Notes: generated by a model not told the origin, from the sequence alone. 23,806 nucleotides of DNA from Collinsella aerofaciens (GCF_028209885.1 NZ_JAQLEM010000033.1:1-23806); one strand, 5' to 3'. Counted from the stretch's first letter, positions 6,804 through 13,672 are shown. Numbers and translations are program-made.

Positions 6804-7670
6804 TCACCGTTCCATGGCTATTGCGTACATATCGCTCGCTCTAGCCACTACTGTTCGGAATGACTGCAGGTAGTGGCTCATCGCCGTGTTGACGGTAGTG
6901 TGGCCTAGGGCGACGGCGATATCTTCGATTGCCGCGCCGCTTTCCAGCGATATCGTTGCCCAGCTGTGCCTCAGGCACGTCATGGGGACGTGGGGGAGTT
7001 CGTGCCGCTTGCAAAATGCGGCGAACCTCCTGGCCACGGCGTTCGGATCCAGCTGGCAAAGCCTGCCGGACCTGCGCGCGCCCCTGATGGCGCGGAGCCT
7101 CTCGAGGGCAAAGCGCGGCAGCTTGAGTCGCCTGTCTGAGAGTTTGGTTTTGCACCCGGTCTCGATGACCTCGCCCTTTACGACATGTAGCCCGCGCCGG
7201 ATGTGCACCCAGCCGCTCCTCCAATCGATATCCTCGATGCGGACGGCACACGCCTCGCAGCGCCGCAGGCCGAGCGTTGCGCCCAGGAGCACCGCCGGCT
7301 CGAAGGACTGCCCGACTATCGCCCTCAGGGTCGTCCGTTCCTGATCGGCACTGAGCGTCGGACGGCGCACCGCCGGCTTCGTCGGCAACTCGACCCCCTG
7401 GGTCACATCCCAAATGCGGAGCTGGTGGCGCCTCAGTATCCAGCGGTAGATCTGGCGGAACGTCTTGTACGCCTTTTCCGCCGCGCCTGCACGGTCGAAC
7501 TCATCGATCCATTTCTGGACCTGCTCGAAAGTAATCGAATCTATCTCGCGCTCGCCCCATTGGGAGATGAGGTGGCAACGTATCGCGCTCTCATAGCCCT
7601 CGAGGGTGGTGGCGCGCAGGCGCTTTCGCTTGTCGGCCATGTACTCGGCGGCGGCATCTTTGAACAGCAT
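6804..7670 (-). CDS. Tyrosine recombinase, probable shufflon invertase (Rci-like role)
   Basis: 288 residues from ATG 7670, preceded by GGAAG at a 6-base spacing; an in-frame ATG at 7706 would add 12 residues but has no ribosome site. Residues 1-95 form a core-binding (SAM-like) domain (FKDAAAEYMADKR...TFEQVQKWIDEF). Residues ~105-288 form the catalytic domain: Arg136 in GLRRCEA, Lys174 in the CKTK hairpin, Arg234 in CLRHSWAT, His257 in ALGH and the nucleophile Tyr267 in SHYLQS. The histidine usually three residues before the second arginine (HxLR) is Thr231 here. Its TGA stop shares one base with inversion site S12, and there is no tRNA or att core beside it. It therefore most likely acts on the twelve sites rather than integrating the phage. 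The phage integrase is presumably outside the window. Confidence 0.85.
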   Translation of the reverse strand: MLFKDAAAEYMADKRKRLRATTLEGYESAIRCHLISQWGEREIDSITFEQVQKWIDEFDRAGAAEKAYKTFRQIYRWILRRHQLRIWDVTQGVELPTKPAVRRPTLSADQERTTLRAIVGQSFEPAVLLGATLGLRRCEACAVRIEDIDWRSGWVHIRRGLHVVKGEVIETGCKTKLSDRRLKLPRFALERLRAIRGARRSGRLCQLDPNAVARRFAAFCKRHELPHVPMTCLRHSWATISLESGAAIEDIAVALGHTTVNTAMSHYLQSFRTVVARASDMYAIAMER

Positions 7671-7681
7671 TTCGATCTTCC

Positions 7682-7771
7682 AATCTCCTGAAAATCCCAG
7701 ACGCATTGCATGGTACGCCGTGCCGAGGCGTCTGGGATTTTCAGGGGATTCGACAAGGCTCGAACCCTGAA
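7682..7771. repeat. Three-armed inverted repeat between recombinase and lysis genes
   Basis: Arm A (7682-7704) and arm B (7728-7750) are inverted copies with 22 of 23 matches, including the perfect 18-mer GCGTCTGGGATTTTCAGG. The 3' part of arm B (GATTTTCAGGG) is also complementary to arm C, CCCTGAAATC (7765-7774), apart from one bulged T. Arm B can therefore pair with A or with C but not both. The block lies between divergent genes and covers the region just upstream of the chosen recombinase start. It could be an operator, an RNA switch, or a recombination relic. Confidence 0.6.
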
Positions 7772-7806
7772 ATCAGCGGCAAATAGCGGAAGAAAGGAGG
7801 TCAAGC

Positions 7807-8145
7807 GTGGCATCACTGGCGCAGATCGTCGTGACGACGGCCGTGTCCTGTCTGGTATCGGCAATGGTCGCGGCGGGCGTCGCGACCGTCAGGGCCCAGG
7901 GGCGCAAGGCTTCGGAGCGGGCGGAGCGCGACCGTGAGGCCAGCGAGGCACTCAAGGCGGGGATGCGGGCGCTGCTCTGGGCTGAGTTGCAGCGCATCCA
8001 TGAGAGAGCCATGGCGCAGGGCGGCCTGACCGTCGAGGAGCGCCGGCATCTCGAGAGTGTCTACGCCGCCTACCACGGGCTGGGCGGCAACGGCACGGGA
8101 ACGCGTCTCTACGAGGACGCGATGAAGCAGCCCGTATTGGATTAG
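7807..8145 (+). CDS. Membrane-anchored phage lysis-cassette protein of unknown function
   Basis: 112 residues from GTG 7807, behind a very strong AGAAAGGAGGT site. Residues 3-29 form one membrane segment (LAQIVVTTAVSCLVSAMVAA...). A charged helix follows (RKASERAERDREASEALKAG), then a conserved-looking C-terminal block with HLESVYAAYHGLGGNGTG. Proteins of this plan are common just before holins in Gram-positive phages, but no activity is assigned to them. It is 11 bases upstream of the holin-like gene and probably co-transcribed with it. It may tether a lysis regulator to the membrane. Confidence 0.65.
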   Translation: MASLAQIVVTTAVSCLVSAMVAAGVATVRAQGRKASERAERDREASEALKAGMRALLWAELQRIHERAMAQGGLTVEERRHLESVYAAYHGLGGNGTGTRLYEDAMKQPVLD

Positions 8146-8156
8146 AGGAGGAATCA

Positions 8157-8387
8157 ATGACCAAAGACGAGATCGTCCGCAAGCTGACCAGTAGAAAGTT
8201 CTGGCTGTGCACTGCGGCCTTCCTCGGGTCCGTCGCGGCGAGCGTTGCCGGACTTGCGACCGACAACCAGGCGGTCGTGGCCGTCGGCACCGTTTGCGGG
8301 GTCGCGAGCGCTGCCATCTATGCCGCTGCAGAGCAGGCCGTGGACTCCGCGCGCCTTAAGACGGGTGGCGACCATGACGGAGACTAA
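8157..8387 (+). CDS. Phage holin-like protein
   Basis: 76 residues, with GAGGAGG ahead of ATG 8157. A short charged start (MTKDEIVRKLTSRKFW) is followed by two hydrophobic segments, about residues 16-33 and 38-57. The C-terminus is charged ([19 protein letters not shown]). Small size, two membrane spans and position directly before an amidase are the usual signs of a holin that permeabilises the membrane at lysis. Its last 14 bases overlap the start of the endolysin gene. No family-specific motif could be confirmed. Confidence 0.7.
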   Translation: MTKDEIVRKLTSRKFWLCTAAFLGSVAASVAGLATDNQAVVAVGTVCGVASAAIYAAAEQAVDSARLKTGGDHDGD

Positions 8388-9513
8388 CGCCGAGGCTAAG
8401 CGCAAGCTGCCGGTGCGCAGCGTTTTCGCCATCGTCCTCGCGCTCGTCGCGGCCCTCGCCGCCCCGTGCGGAGCCGAGGCGTATCAGAGTGTCGACAAGT
8501 ACGTTAGCAACGGCCACGGGTATCTCAATGCAAGCTACCTGGTCATCCATGAGACGGCCAACCCCGGCGCTTCTGCCTACAACCACACTTTGTTGTGGTC
8601 GCGCGATGATACCTATGCCGTCCACCACGTGATGGAGCTTGACGGGTCAACCGTGTATAACACGGTGCCCGAGGGCCGCTTGTGCTGGCACGTCGGAAAC
8701 GGCAACGGCTACACGATCGGCATCGAGCTGGCGCACGCCACCAATGCTTCCGACTTCTCCAAGCAGTGGGGCGAGGCGGTCAAGTGGGCTGGCGACGAGC
8801 TGCGTGCCCACGGTTGGGACACGTCTCGACTCTTGAGCCACTACGAGGCGGCCCAGCGTTGGGGAGGGTCTGACCACACCGACCCGAACGGATACTTCCG
8901 GTCCTACGGTAAGTCGTGGTGGGAGTTCAAACAGGCTGTCGCATCTTATTTGGGCAGCGGGTATGTCGCGCCCATCGCACCGACCAACGGCAACGGCGGC
9001 ACGTACGCCCCGGCGACGTCCGCCAGCCGCACCAAGTTCCCAAAGTCTACCGGCGCGTCCGTCAACATCCACTACGCCTTGCACAATCGCGGAGGCGGCT
9101 GGAATGAAGTCGTCACCAACTTCGACGACAGCACCAGCGAGGGCTTCGCCGGCGTACCCTATGGATCGCATGACATGCTCATCGCCTGGGTGGATTCTGG
9201 CACCCTCATGTACAGTGTCCACACCAAGGAGAGCGGCTGGCTCGACTACGTCCAGACCGCCAATTACGGCGACTCCGTCAATGGCATGGCGGGCCTTTGG
9301 GGCCAGACGATCGACGGTGTGAAGATGTACTACATCACTCCGTCTGGCGAGTACAAGCAGGTCTACTACCGCAGCCAGGATGTCGCTCATCCCGACTACC
9401 ACGATGAGGTCTGCGATGACGGCACGACCTACGGCGGCGATGACTATGCGGGTATCTACGGTTGCGCGCTCGACCGTCTGCAGTGTTACGTCTCGGACGG
9501 CACGCGCCGATGA
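8374..9513 (+). CDS. Endolysin: secreted N-acetylmuramoyl-L-alanine amidase with three ChW-like repeats
   Basis: 379 residues from ATG 8374, chosen because it opens directly into a signal peptide ([20 protein letters not shown]... AEA, residues 9-36); longer in-frame starts fall inside the holin gene. Residues ~38-195 are an amidase-2/PGRP-type domain that cuts the sugar-peptide bond of peptidoglycan. His59 (LVIHETAN), His156 (LSHYEAA) and Asp170 (DHTDPNGYF) are the likely zinc ligands, with Glu118 in TIGIELAH. A Thr/Pro/Gly linker (~196-222) leads to three ~48-residue repeats ([21 protein letters not shown]...), each with G...G.(W/Y)G, resembling ChW cell-wall-binding repeats. A signal peptide implies export by the host Sec system, with the holin perhaps triggering activity. 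Confidence 0.85.
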   Translation: MTETNAEAKRKLPVRSVFAIVLALVAALAAPCGAEAYQSVDKYVSNGHGYLNASYLVIHETANPGASAYNHTLLWSRDDTYAVHHVMELDGSTVYNTVPEGRLCWHVGNGNGYTIGIELAHATNASDFSKQWGEAVKWAGDELRAHGWDTSRLLSHYEAAQRWGGSDHTDPNGYFRSYGKSWWEFKQAVASYLGSGYVAPIAPTNGNGGTYAPATSASRTKFPKSTGASVNIHYALHNRGGGWNEVVTNFDDSTSEGFAGVPYGSHDMLIAWVDSGTLMYSVHTKESGWLDYVQTANYGDSVNGMAGLWGQTIDGVKMYYITPSGEYKQVYYRSQDVAHPDYHDEVCDDGTTYGGDDYAGIYGCALDRLQCYVSDGTRR

Positions 9514-9599
9514 TCGCGTTGACGTTCGTGCTCGGAGCTTTGTTCGGCGGCGCCGTCGCGACCGTCGCATTCTGCATCGTGAGCGTTAATCGCCCATAG
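9510..9599 (+). CDS. 29-residue membrane peptide (DUF3789-like)
   Basis: The ATG overlaps the endolysin stop (ATGA). It reads [20 protein letters not shown] followed by FCIVSVNRP: one membrane helix with a GxxxGG-type face and a short basic tail. Tiny phage peptides with a LGxxxGGxxG core followed by a short cytoplasmic tail are grouped as DUF3789. The role is unknown. Position as the last gene before the terminator suggests a lysis accessory. Confidence 0.6.
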   Translation: MIALTFVLGALFGGAVATVAFCIVSVNRP

Positions 9600-9604
9600 A
9601 CAAC

Positions 9605-9640
9605 AGAGGCCCCTCCCCGGTATTTCCGGGGAGGGCCTCT
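9605..9640 (+). terminator. Rho-independent terminator of the phage lysis operon
   Basis: AGAGGCCCCTCCCCGG pairs with CCGGGGAGGGCCTCT around a TATTT loop, with one bulged C. It is followed by TTGTGTTAAT. Very strong stem, 6 bases after the 29-codon gene. Confidence 0.85.
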
Positions 9641-9803
9641 TTGTGTTAATAAATGGGGATATTCCGGGTGCACGCCCGCGCGGCTTTCATATCCCCAAAT
9701 AATCCTAAGTGCGCGTGCTAACCCGTTTTTACGCGCTTCTGCCGTTGTTGTCGTACTTAAACCAGCAGGTAAACGGCGTGTTCGTTTTTGTCGTTCCTAC
9801 AAG
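9641..9803. other. Probable right prophage boundary, no gene seen
   Basis: This gap separates the last phage gene from the end of host thiD. It holds an inverted repeat TGGGGATAT (9654-9662) / ATATCCCCA (9689-9697) enclosing a GC-rich near-palindrome, then AT-richer sequence with two similar GT(T/G)xTTGTCGT stretches (9744-9752, 9785-9793). The attachment core cannot be identified without the left junction. Confidence 0.4.
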
Positions 9804-10634
9804 TCAGTACTGCCACATGTGATTAACGGGGCCGGAACCTTTGCCCATGTCAAAGCCGGCGGCGAGAGCGCCGGTTAGGTAGGCCTTGCCGGCGTTGACG
9901 GCGTCGGCAAGATCCATGCCTTGGGCCAGCGCGCAGGCGATGGCGGACGAGAGCGTGCAGCCGGTGCCATGCGTGTTGCTGGTCTCGATGCGCTTGTGGC
10001 GGAACCACGTGGTGAGCGGATCGCCCAGGTGGTTGCCCTCGCCATCGAGCGGTGCGGGCTCTGCTAGCACATCGTTGGCCTCGTTGACAAAATGACCGCC
10101 CTTAACGAGGGACGCGCAGCCAAAGCGGCGGGTGAGGAGCATGGCAGCGTTTTGCTGCGTGCGCTCGGAATCGACCTCGTAGTCGAGCAGCGCCATGGCC
10201 TCGGGAATGTTGGGCGTGATGACGGTCGCCAGTGGGAACAGGCGACGTGTGAGCGCCTCGGCGGCATCCTCGGCAATGAGGCGAGCGCCCGAAGTGGCGA
10301 CCATAACGGGGTCGACGACGATATTTTGTGCGTTCCAAGTACTCAGGCGGTCGGCGATAACCTCGATAATCTCAGCAGAGGAAACCATGCCGATCTTGAC
10401 GGCACTGGGGCGGATATCGTCAAAAACGGCATCGATTTGCGCCGCGACAATATCCGGGGAGATGTTCTGCACGGCGGTGACACCGAGCGTGTTTTGTGCG
10501 GTGATGGCTGTGATGGCCGTCTCGGCATACAGACGGTGCGCCGTGATGGTCTTGATGTCGGCCTGAATGCCGGCACCACCGCTGGAATCTGATCCTGCGA
10601 TGGATAGAACGGCGGGTACCTTACTGCGATCCAT
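9804..10634 (-). CDS. thiD: Hydroxymethylpyrimidine/phosphomethylpyrimidine kinase
   Basis: 276 residues, the usual size for ThiD, which phosphorylates HMP and HMP-P to HMP-PP for thiamine synthesis in the cytoplasm. Ribokinase-fold signatures are clear: AGSDSSGGAGIQADIKTI at residues 13-30, VKIGMVSS in the middle, DPVMVATSG, and the anion-hole/catalytic motif GTGCTLSSAIA near residue 226. ATG 10634 has AAGGGAG upstream. It lies 177 bases downstream of thiC in the same direction, so both belong to the pyrimidine branch. No thiE or thiM is seen here. Its 3' end faces the prophage. Confidence 0.95.
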   Translation of the reverse strand: MDRSKVPAVLSIAGSDSSGGAGIQADIKTITAHRLYAETAITAITAQNTLGVTAVQNISPDIVAAQIDAVFDDIRPSAVKIGMVSSAEIIEVIADRLSTWNAQNIVVDPVMVATSGARLIAEDAAEALTRRLFPLATVITPNIPEAMALLDYEVDSERTQQNAAMLLTRRFGCASLVKGGHFVNEANDVLAEPAPLDGEGNHLGDPLTTWFRHKRIETSNTHGTGCTLSSAIACALAQGMDLADAVNAGKAYLTGALAAGFDMGKGSGPVNHMWQY

Positions 10635-10679
10635 GTTCGCTCCCTTGTTCGGTCGGATTCAAATGGGTCTCCTGCCTGC

Positions 10680-10720
10680 ATTATAAAGTTGCCCGGGCCG
10701 GCTGTATGCCGATCCCGGGC
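10680..10720 (-). promoter_or_regulatory. thiC/thiD intergenic hairpin and possible thiD promoter
   Basis: On the minus strand GCCCGGG and CCCGGGC (10714-10720 and 10691-10697) form a stem with an inner GGC/GCC pair. It is followed by AACTTTATAATGC, which contains a consensus -10 (TATAAT, 10680-10685). The stem may end thiC transcripts and the -10 may give thiD its own start; no convincing -35 is visible. Confidence 0.4.
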
Positions 10721-10811
10721 GGGCGGTGCAATCTTTACGTAAATGTAAGAAAATGTTCACATGTCAACAATTGACGAACACCTTGTGGCCGTTTGTGGCT
10801 CCGGTGACGAG

Positions 10812-12146
10812 TTAGTCCTCCATGCCAAGATCGATCGTCGTGCCTTCGACCACCTTGTTAACGGTGCGGACGGCGCACATCTTGCCGCACATGGTGCAGG
10901 TGCCCTCGGTGGCGGCGGGGGATTCCTCGTAGCGCTTCTTGCCGGTGACCGGGTCGAGCGCGCACTTCCACATGGCGTCCCAGTCGAGCTTGCGGCGTGC
11001 CTGGCCCATCTTGTCGTCCATGTCGCGGGCGTGGGGCACCTTCTTGGCGATGTCGGCGGCGTGTGCGGCGATCTTGGTGGCCATGAGGCCGTCGAGCACG
11101 TCCTGGGCGTTGGGCAGGCACAGGTGCTCGGCCGGCGTCACGTAGCACAGGAAGTCTGCGCCGGAGCTGGCGGAGATAGCGCCACCGATGGCGGCAGTGA
11201 TGTGGTCGTAACCCACGCCGATATCGGTCACCAGCGGCCCGAGCACATAGAACGGGGCATTGTGGCACAGGCGCTTCTGCAGTTTCATGTTGGCGGCGAT
11301 CTCGTCGAGCGCCATGTGGCCCGGCCCCTCGACCATAACCTGGACGCCGGCGGCCCAGGCGCGCTTGCACAACTTGCCGAGCTCAATCATCTCGGCGGTC
11401 TCGGTGGCGTCGTTGGAGTCGTAGAGACAGCCCGGGCGGCAGGAGTCGCCGAGCGAGATCGTTACGTCGTACTCGTGACAAATATCGAGCACCTCGTCGT
11501 AGAACTCGTAGAACGGGTTTTCGTTGCCGGTGACTTCCATCCAGCCAAACAGCAGCGAGCCGCCGCGGCTGACGATGTTCATCAGGCGTCCGGTCTCCTT
11601 AAAGGTCTTGATGACCGACTTGTTGATGCCACAGTGGATGGTCATAAAGTCCACGCCGTCTTCGGCGTGTGCACGCACGACCTCGAGCAGATCGTCCTTG
11701 GTCAGCTTGACCAGCGGCTTTTCCATGTAGCCGATGGCATCGTACATGGGGACGGTGCCTACCATGAGCGGCGTCTCGTCGATGAGCTGCTGGCGGAACT
11801 GGCGCGTCTTGCCCGAGTTGGAGAGGTCCATGATGGCGTCGGCGCCAAAGTCCTCGGCGATCTTGACCTTCTTCCATTCCTCAGCGGCGTCGGCCTTGTC
11901 GCCCGAGATGCCCAAGTTCACGTTGACCTTGGTGGACAGGCCCTCGCCGACGCCAAAGGCGCGCATGCCCTTTTTGATGTGCACGATGTTGGCGGGGATG
12001 GCGATGCGGCCGTCGGCCACGCGTTCGCGGATGTACTCGGGGTCGCGATGCTCGCGCTCGGCGACCTCCTTCATCTGCGGTGTGATCTGCCCGGCGCGGG
12101 CGAAGTCGATTTGCGTGACGAGCTCGGGCTCGGTCTGTGTGCTCAT
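10812..12146 (-). CDS. thiC: Phosphomethylpyrimidine synthase
   Basis: 444 residues from ATG 12146. ThiC is a radical-SAM enzyme converting aminoimidazole ribotide to HMP-P. The C-terminal [4Fe-4S] cluster motif CTMCGKMC (CxxCxxxxC) is present about 25 residues from the end. Other family blocks are NVNLGISGD, MDLSNSGKTR, MTIHCGINK, SLGDSCRPGC and VEGPGHMALDEI. An in-frame ATG at 12170 lies inside the riboswitch and is less likely; the chosen start has AAGGGAG at suitable distance. This is the shorter form of ThiC, lacking the long N-terminal extension of proteobacterial enzymes. Expression is controlled by the TPP riboswitch directly upstream. Confidence 0.95.
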   Translation of the reverse strand: MSTQTEPELVTQIDFARAGQITPQMKEVAEREHRDPEYIRERVADGRIAIPANIVHIKKGMRAFGVGEGLSTKVNVNLGISGDKADAAEEWKKVKIAEDFGADAIMDLSNSGKTRQFRQQLIDETPLMVGTVPMYDAIGYMEKPLVKLTKDDLLEVVRAHAEDGVDFMTIHCGINKSVIKTFKETGRLMNIVSRGGSLLFGWMEVTGNENPFYEFYDEVLDICHEYDVTISLGDSCRPGCLYDSNDATETAEMIELGKLCKRAWAAGVQVMVEGPGHMALDEIAANMKLQKRLCHNAPFYVLGPLVTDIGVGYDHITAAIGGAISASSGADFLCYVTPAEHLCLPNAQDVLDGLMATKIAAHAADIAKKVPHARDMDDKMGQARRKLDWDAMWKCALDPVTGKKRYEESPAATEGTCTMCGKMCAVRTVNKVVEGTTIDLGMED

Positions 12147-12154
12147 TGGCACGG

Positions 12155-12250
12155 CTCCCTTCGTTGGCATTACCCATATCAGGTTTGCGGGTCAGGGCGG
12201 GCGCGCCCAGTCTCAGCCTGCCGTCTTGTCCTGCAAGCTCCCCGTTTATG
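12155..12250 (-). promoter_or_regulatory. TPP (thiamine pyrophosphate) riboswitch
   Basis: Read on the minus strand, the thi-box landmarks occur in order: ACGGGGAGC, then GCTGAGA-type CTGAGACTGG, GACCC, ACCTGAT, GGGTAATGCCAACG and AAGGGA. The closing AAGGGAG is also the ribosome site of thiC, so ligand binding could act on translation by hiding it. The match to the conserved positions is close to complete. Confidence 0.95.
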
Positions 12251-12261
12251 TGGTGGGCTCA

Positions 12262-12267
12262 AGTATA
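12262..12267 (-). promoter_or_regulatory. Possible -10 of the thiC transcript
   Basis: TATACT on the minus strand lies about 12 bases before the riboswitch begins. No clear -35 sequence is seen at 16-18 bases upstream. The region is shared with the divergent gene at 12318. Confidence 0.35.
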
Positions 12268-12317
12268 GCCTGAATGGGTACGATTGGCCTAACGAGCGTG
12301 CCTGTGAGGAGGCGAAC

Positions 12318-12839
12318 ATGGAAGACAAGCATCTATATCGAGAGACGCAATGGGATGTATCGGCCGAGGAAAGCCGTGCGCACCATGGCCTTGTCGCGAT
12401 TGGTTTTGCGGTGCTTGCCGTGCTTGTGATTGCCGTTTGTATCTGGACGTTTGGTGGTCGCGGCGGCACTGCCTGGGAGTTTGAGGCCGATGATAGCCTA
12501 CCGATTATGACGGTGAGGAGTACTGGCGGTAATGCCAATACGCTCGCCATTCCGGGCGATTATTGGTACCCGCGCGATGAGTTTGTGCAGTTGCAGCTGA
12601 GTGGTGGGTCCATTCCAGGCGAAGAAATCGAACGCGTGACGTTTGACGCGGCGCTCAAAACGCTGACGGTGAAGCTCAAAGATCAAGGAGATGTGCCCAC
12701 GACCATGGATATCGCCCTGACGGAATGGCGTCTGGAGCCTCCGACGGGTGTTGCGGTGTCCGAGGTTGAGCACGTCAAGATTGTCTATCAGGACGGTTCG
12801 ACAAACGGGATTGCAAAGGCCGATGGCTTGGCGGAGTAA
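12318..12839 (+). CDS. Single-pass membrane protein of unknown function
   Basis: 173 residues from ATG 12318, which has GAGGAGG upstream; the much longer open frame before it is antisense to thiC and not a gene. Residues 1-21 are charged and cytoplasmic. Residues 22-46 form one membrane helix (HHGLVAIGFAVLAVLVIAVC). The rest (~125 residues) is a beta-rich external domain with IPGDYWYPRDEFVQLQLSGG and a repeated VxV-type strand pattern. There is no lipobox, protease motif or known enzyme signature. It diverges from thiC and converges on yaaA with only 23 bases between, without an obvious terminator. I do not recognise the family. Confidence 0.7.
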   Translation: MEDKHLYRETQWDVSAEESRAHHGLVAIGFAVLAVLVIAVCIWTFGGRGGTAWEFEADDSLPIMTVRSTGGNANTLAIPGDYWYPRDEFVQLQLSGGSIPGEEIERVTFDAALKTLTVKLKDQGDVPTTMDIALTEWRLEPPTGVAVSEVEHVKIVYQDGSTNGIAKADGLAE

Positions 12840-12862
12840 TGGGGTGTTTGGAAACGGCGGGC

Positions 12863-13672
12863 CTATTGTGCCTGCGCGTTCATGAAAACCAGGGTGTTTT
12901 TGTCTGAAAGCTCGGGGATGTGCCGATAGCCGATGTTGAATGTGGTAAGTTCGCTTGCATCCTCGAGCTTGTTTTCTGCCATCCACCGCACCATGGAGCC
13001 GCGCGCCTTTTTGCTGGCGGTCGACCGTTGGATGGGCTTCCCGTTGCGGATACCCTCGCCAAAGAGGCATGTGACGGCCGTGGCGTCGTCCGCGAGGTGG
13101 GGCAGAACGGCTTTGGCATACTCTACGCTGGCGAGGTTGACGATCGTGGTGTTTGAGCCTGCCGGGGCGGTAGCCCGTGCGAGCTTGTCGCCCCAAAACG
13201 CGTAGAGGTCTCGGGCATCGTCGACGGCGAGCTTCGCGCCCATCTCCAGCCGATACGGTTCGACGGCATGAAAGGGACGAACGCACCCGTAGAGGCCGGA
13301 GAGGATCCACAGGTGGCTTTGCAGCCAGGCGAGCTGTTCGGCATCCATTACCTCGGGTGCCATGCTCTGGTACTGAATGCCGTGATAGGACATGACGGCG
13401 GGGGAGATTCGACGCGCGATATCGGGATCGGCGAGGTCGGCATCGCTCAGGACGGGCATAAATTCGTGAAGCGTATCCAGGCACGCTGTAAGCAGCCTGT
13501 CGCTCACGTTCCAAAGGGCCTGCAGGCCGCCGCTGCCTTCATTCCGCTCGATATCTAGCAGTGCGCGGTGGAGGCGAGCTGTCTCGCGCGCAAAGGGCGG
13601 AATCCCCTGAACTTCAAAAGCATCTTGTGCCGCGCGCATTTGCTTGGCAGGCGAAACGATGACCTGGAACAT
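12863..13672 (-). CDS. yaaA: YaaA family protein (peroxide stress, DUF328/UPF0246)
   Basis: 269 residues. It begins MFQVIVSPAKQM, the family's SPAK(T/Q)M start. It continues with AVMSYHGIQYQSM, WILSGLYGCVRPFHAVEPYRLEMG, the PYRLEMG signature, and FNIGYRHIPELSDKNTLVFMN near the end. E. coli YaaA lowers free intracellular iron and limits DNA damage under peroxide stress; it binds DNA with a helix-hairpin-helix fold. Start ATG 13672 follows GGAGAG. A terminator-like hairpin lies between it and the aminopeptidase gene upstream, so it is probably transcribed separately. Confidence 0.9.
   Translation of the reverse strand: MFQVIVSPAKQMRAAQDAFEVQGIPPFARETARLHRALLDIERNEGSGGLQALWNVSDRLLTACLDTLHEFMPVLSDADLADPDIARRISPAVMSYHGIQYQSMAPEVMDAEQLAWLQSHLWILSGLYGCVRPFHAVEPYRLEMGAKLAVDDARDLYAFWGDKLARATAPAGSNTTIVNLASVEYAKAVLPHLADDATAVTCLFGEGIRNGKPIQRSTASKKARGSMVRWMAENKLEDASELTTFNIGYRHIPELSDKNTLVFMNAQAQ

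Larger units (their letters stand above)
3948..6804. other. Shufflon-type multiple DNA inversion array: 12 sites, 12 in-frame C-terminal modules
   Basis: The 11-bp core TTCCGTATCCC occurs in forward orientation ending at 3960 (S1), 4256 (S2), 4529 (S3), 4823 (S4) and 5009 (S5). It occurs in reverse orientation (GGGATACGGAA) starting at 5484 (S6), 5691 (S7), 5874 (S8, one mismatch), 6123 (S9), 6322 (S10), 6583 (S11) and 6793 (S12). Each copy opens a reading frame (TCC GTA TCC = Ser-Val-Ser) that runs to a stop just before the next site: 59-89 residues for C2 to C12. All eleven silent modules keep the S1 frame, have no start codon or ribosome site of their own, and so can be expressed only by fusion to the gene at 3822. 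A tyrosine recombinase gene abuts the right end. This is the layout of the R64 PilV shufflon, here attached to a phage tail gene. Confidence 0.9.

Noticed and set aside
3822..6804. Diversity-generating retroelement acting on the fibre gene
   Set aside because: There is no reverse transcriptase and no near-identical template/variable repeat pair. The repeats are short inverted sites separating whole alternative modules, which indicates recombination, not mutagenic copying.
3948..6804. CRISPR-like repeat array
   Set aside because: Repeats are 11-15 bases, occur in both orientations, and the spacers are 170-480 bases of coding sequence.
6804..7670. The recombinase as the prophage integrase
   Set aside because: It lies between fibre and lysis genes, ends inside an inversion site, and has no att-like core or tRNA beside it. 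The prophage end is about 2 kb further on.
7739..7775. tRNA-like 3' end (GGCTCGAACCCTGA)
   Set aside because: The TTCGA-like loop is present, but no acceptor, D or anticodon stems can be built around it. It is part of the three-armed inverted repeat.
8245..8373. Upstream extension of the endolysin frame
   Set aside because: It would overlap the whole second half of the holin gene. The ATG at 8374 leads directly into a signal peptide.
10761..12317. Very long open frame (part of 692 codons) on the plus strand
   Set aside because: It is antisense to thiC, a clear gene, and reflects high-GC codon bias. Only the part from ATG 12318 is a real gene.
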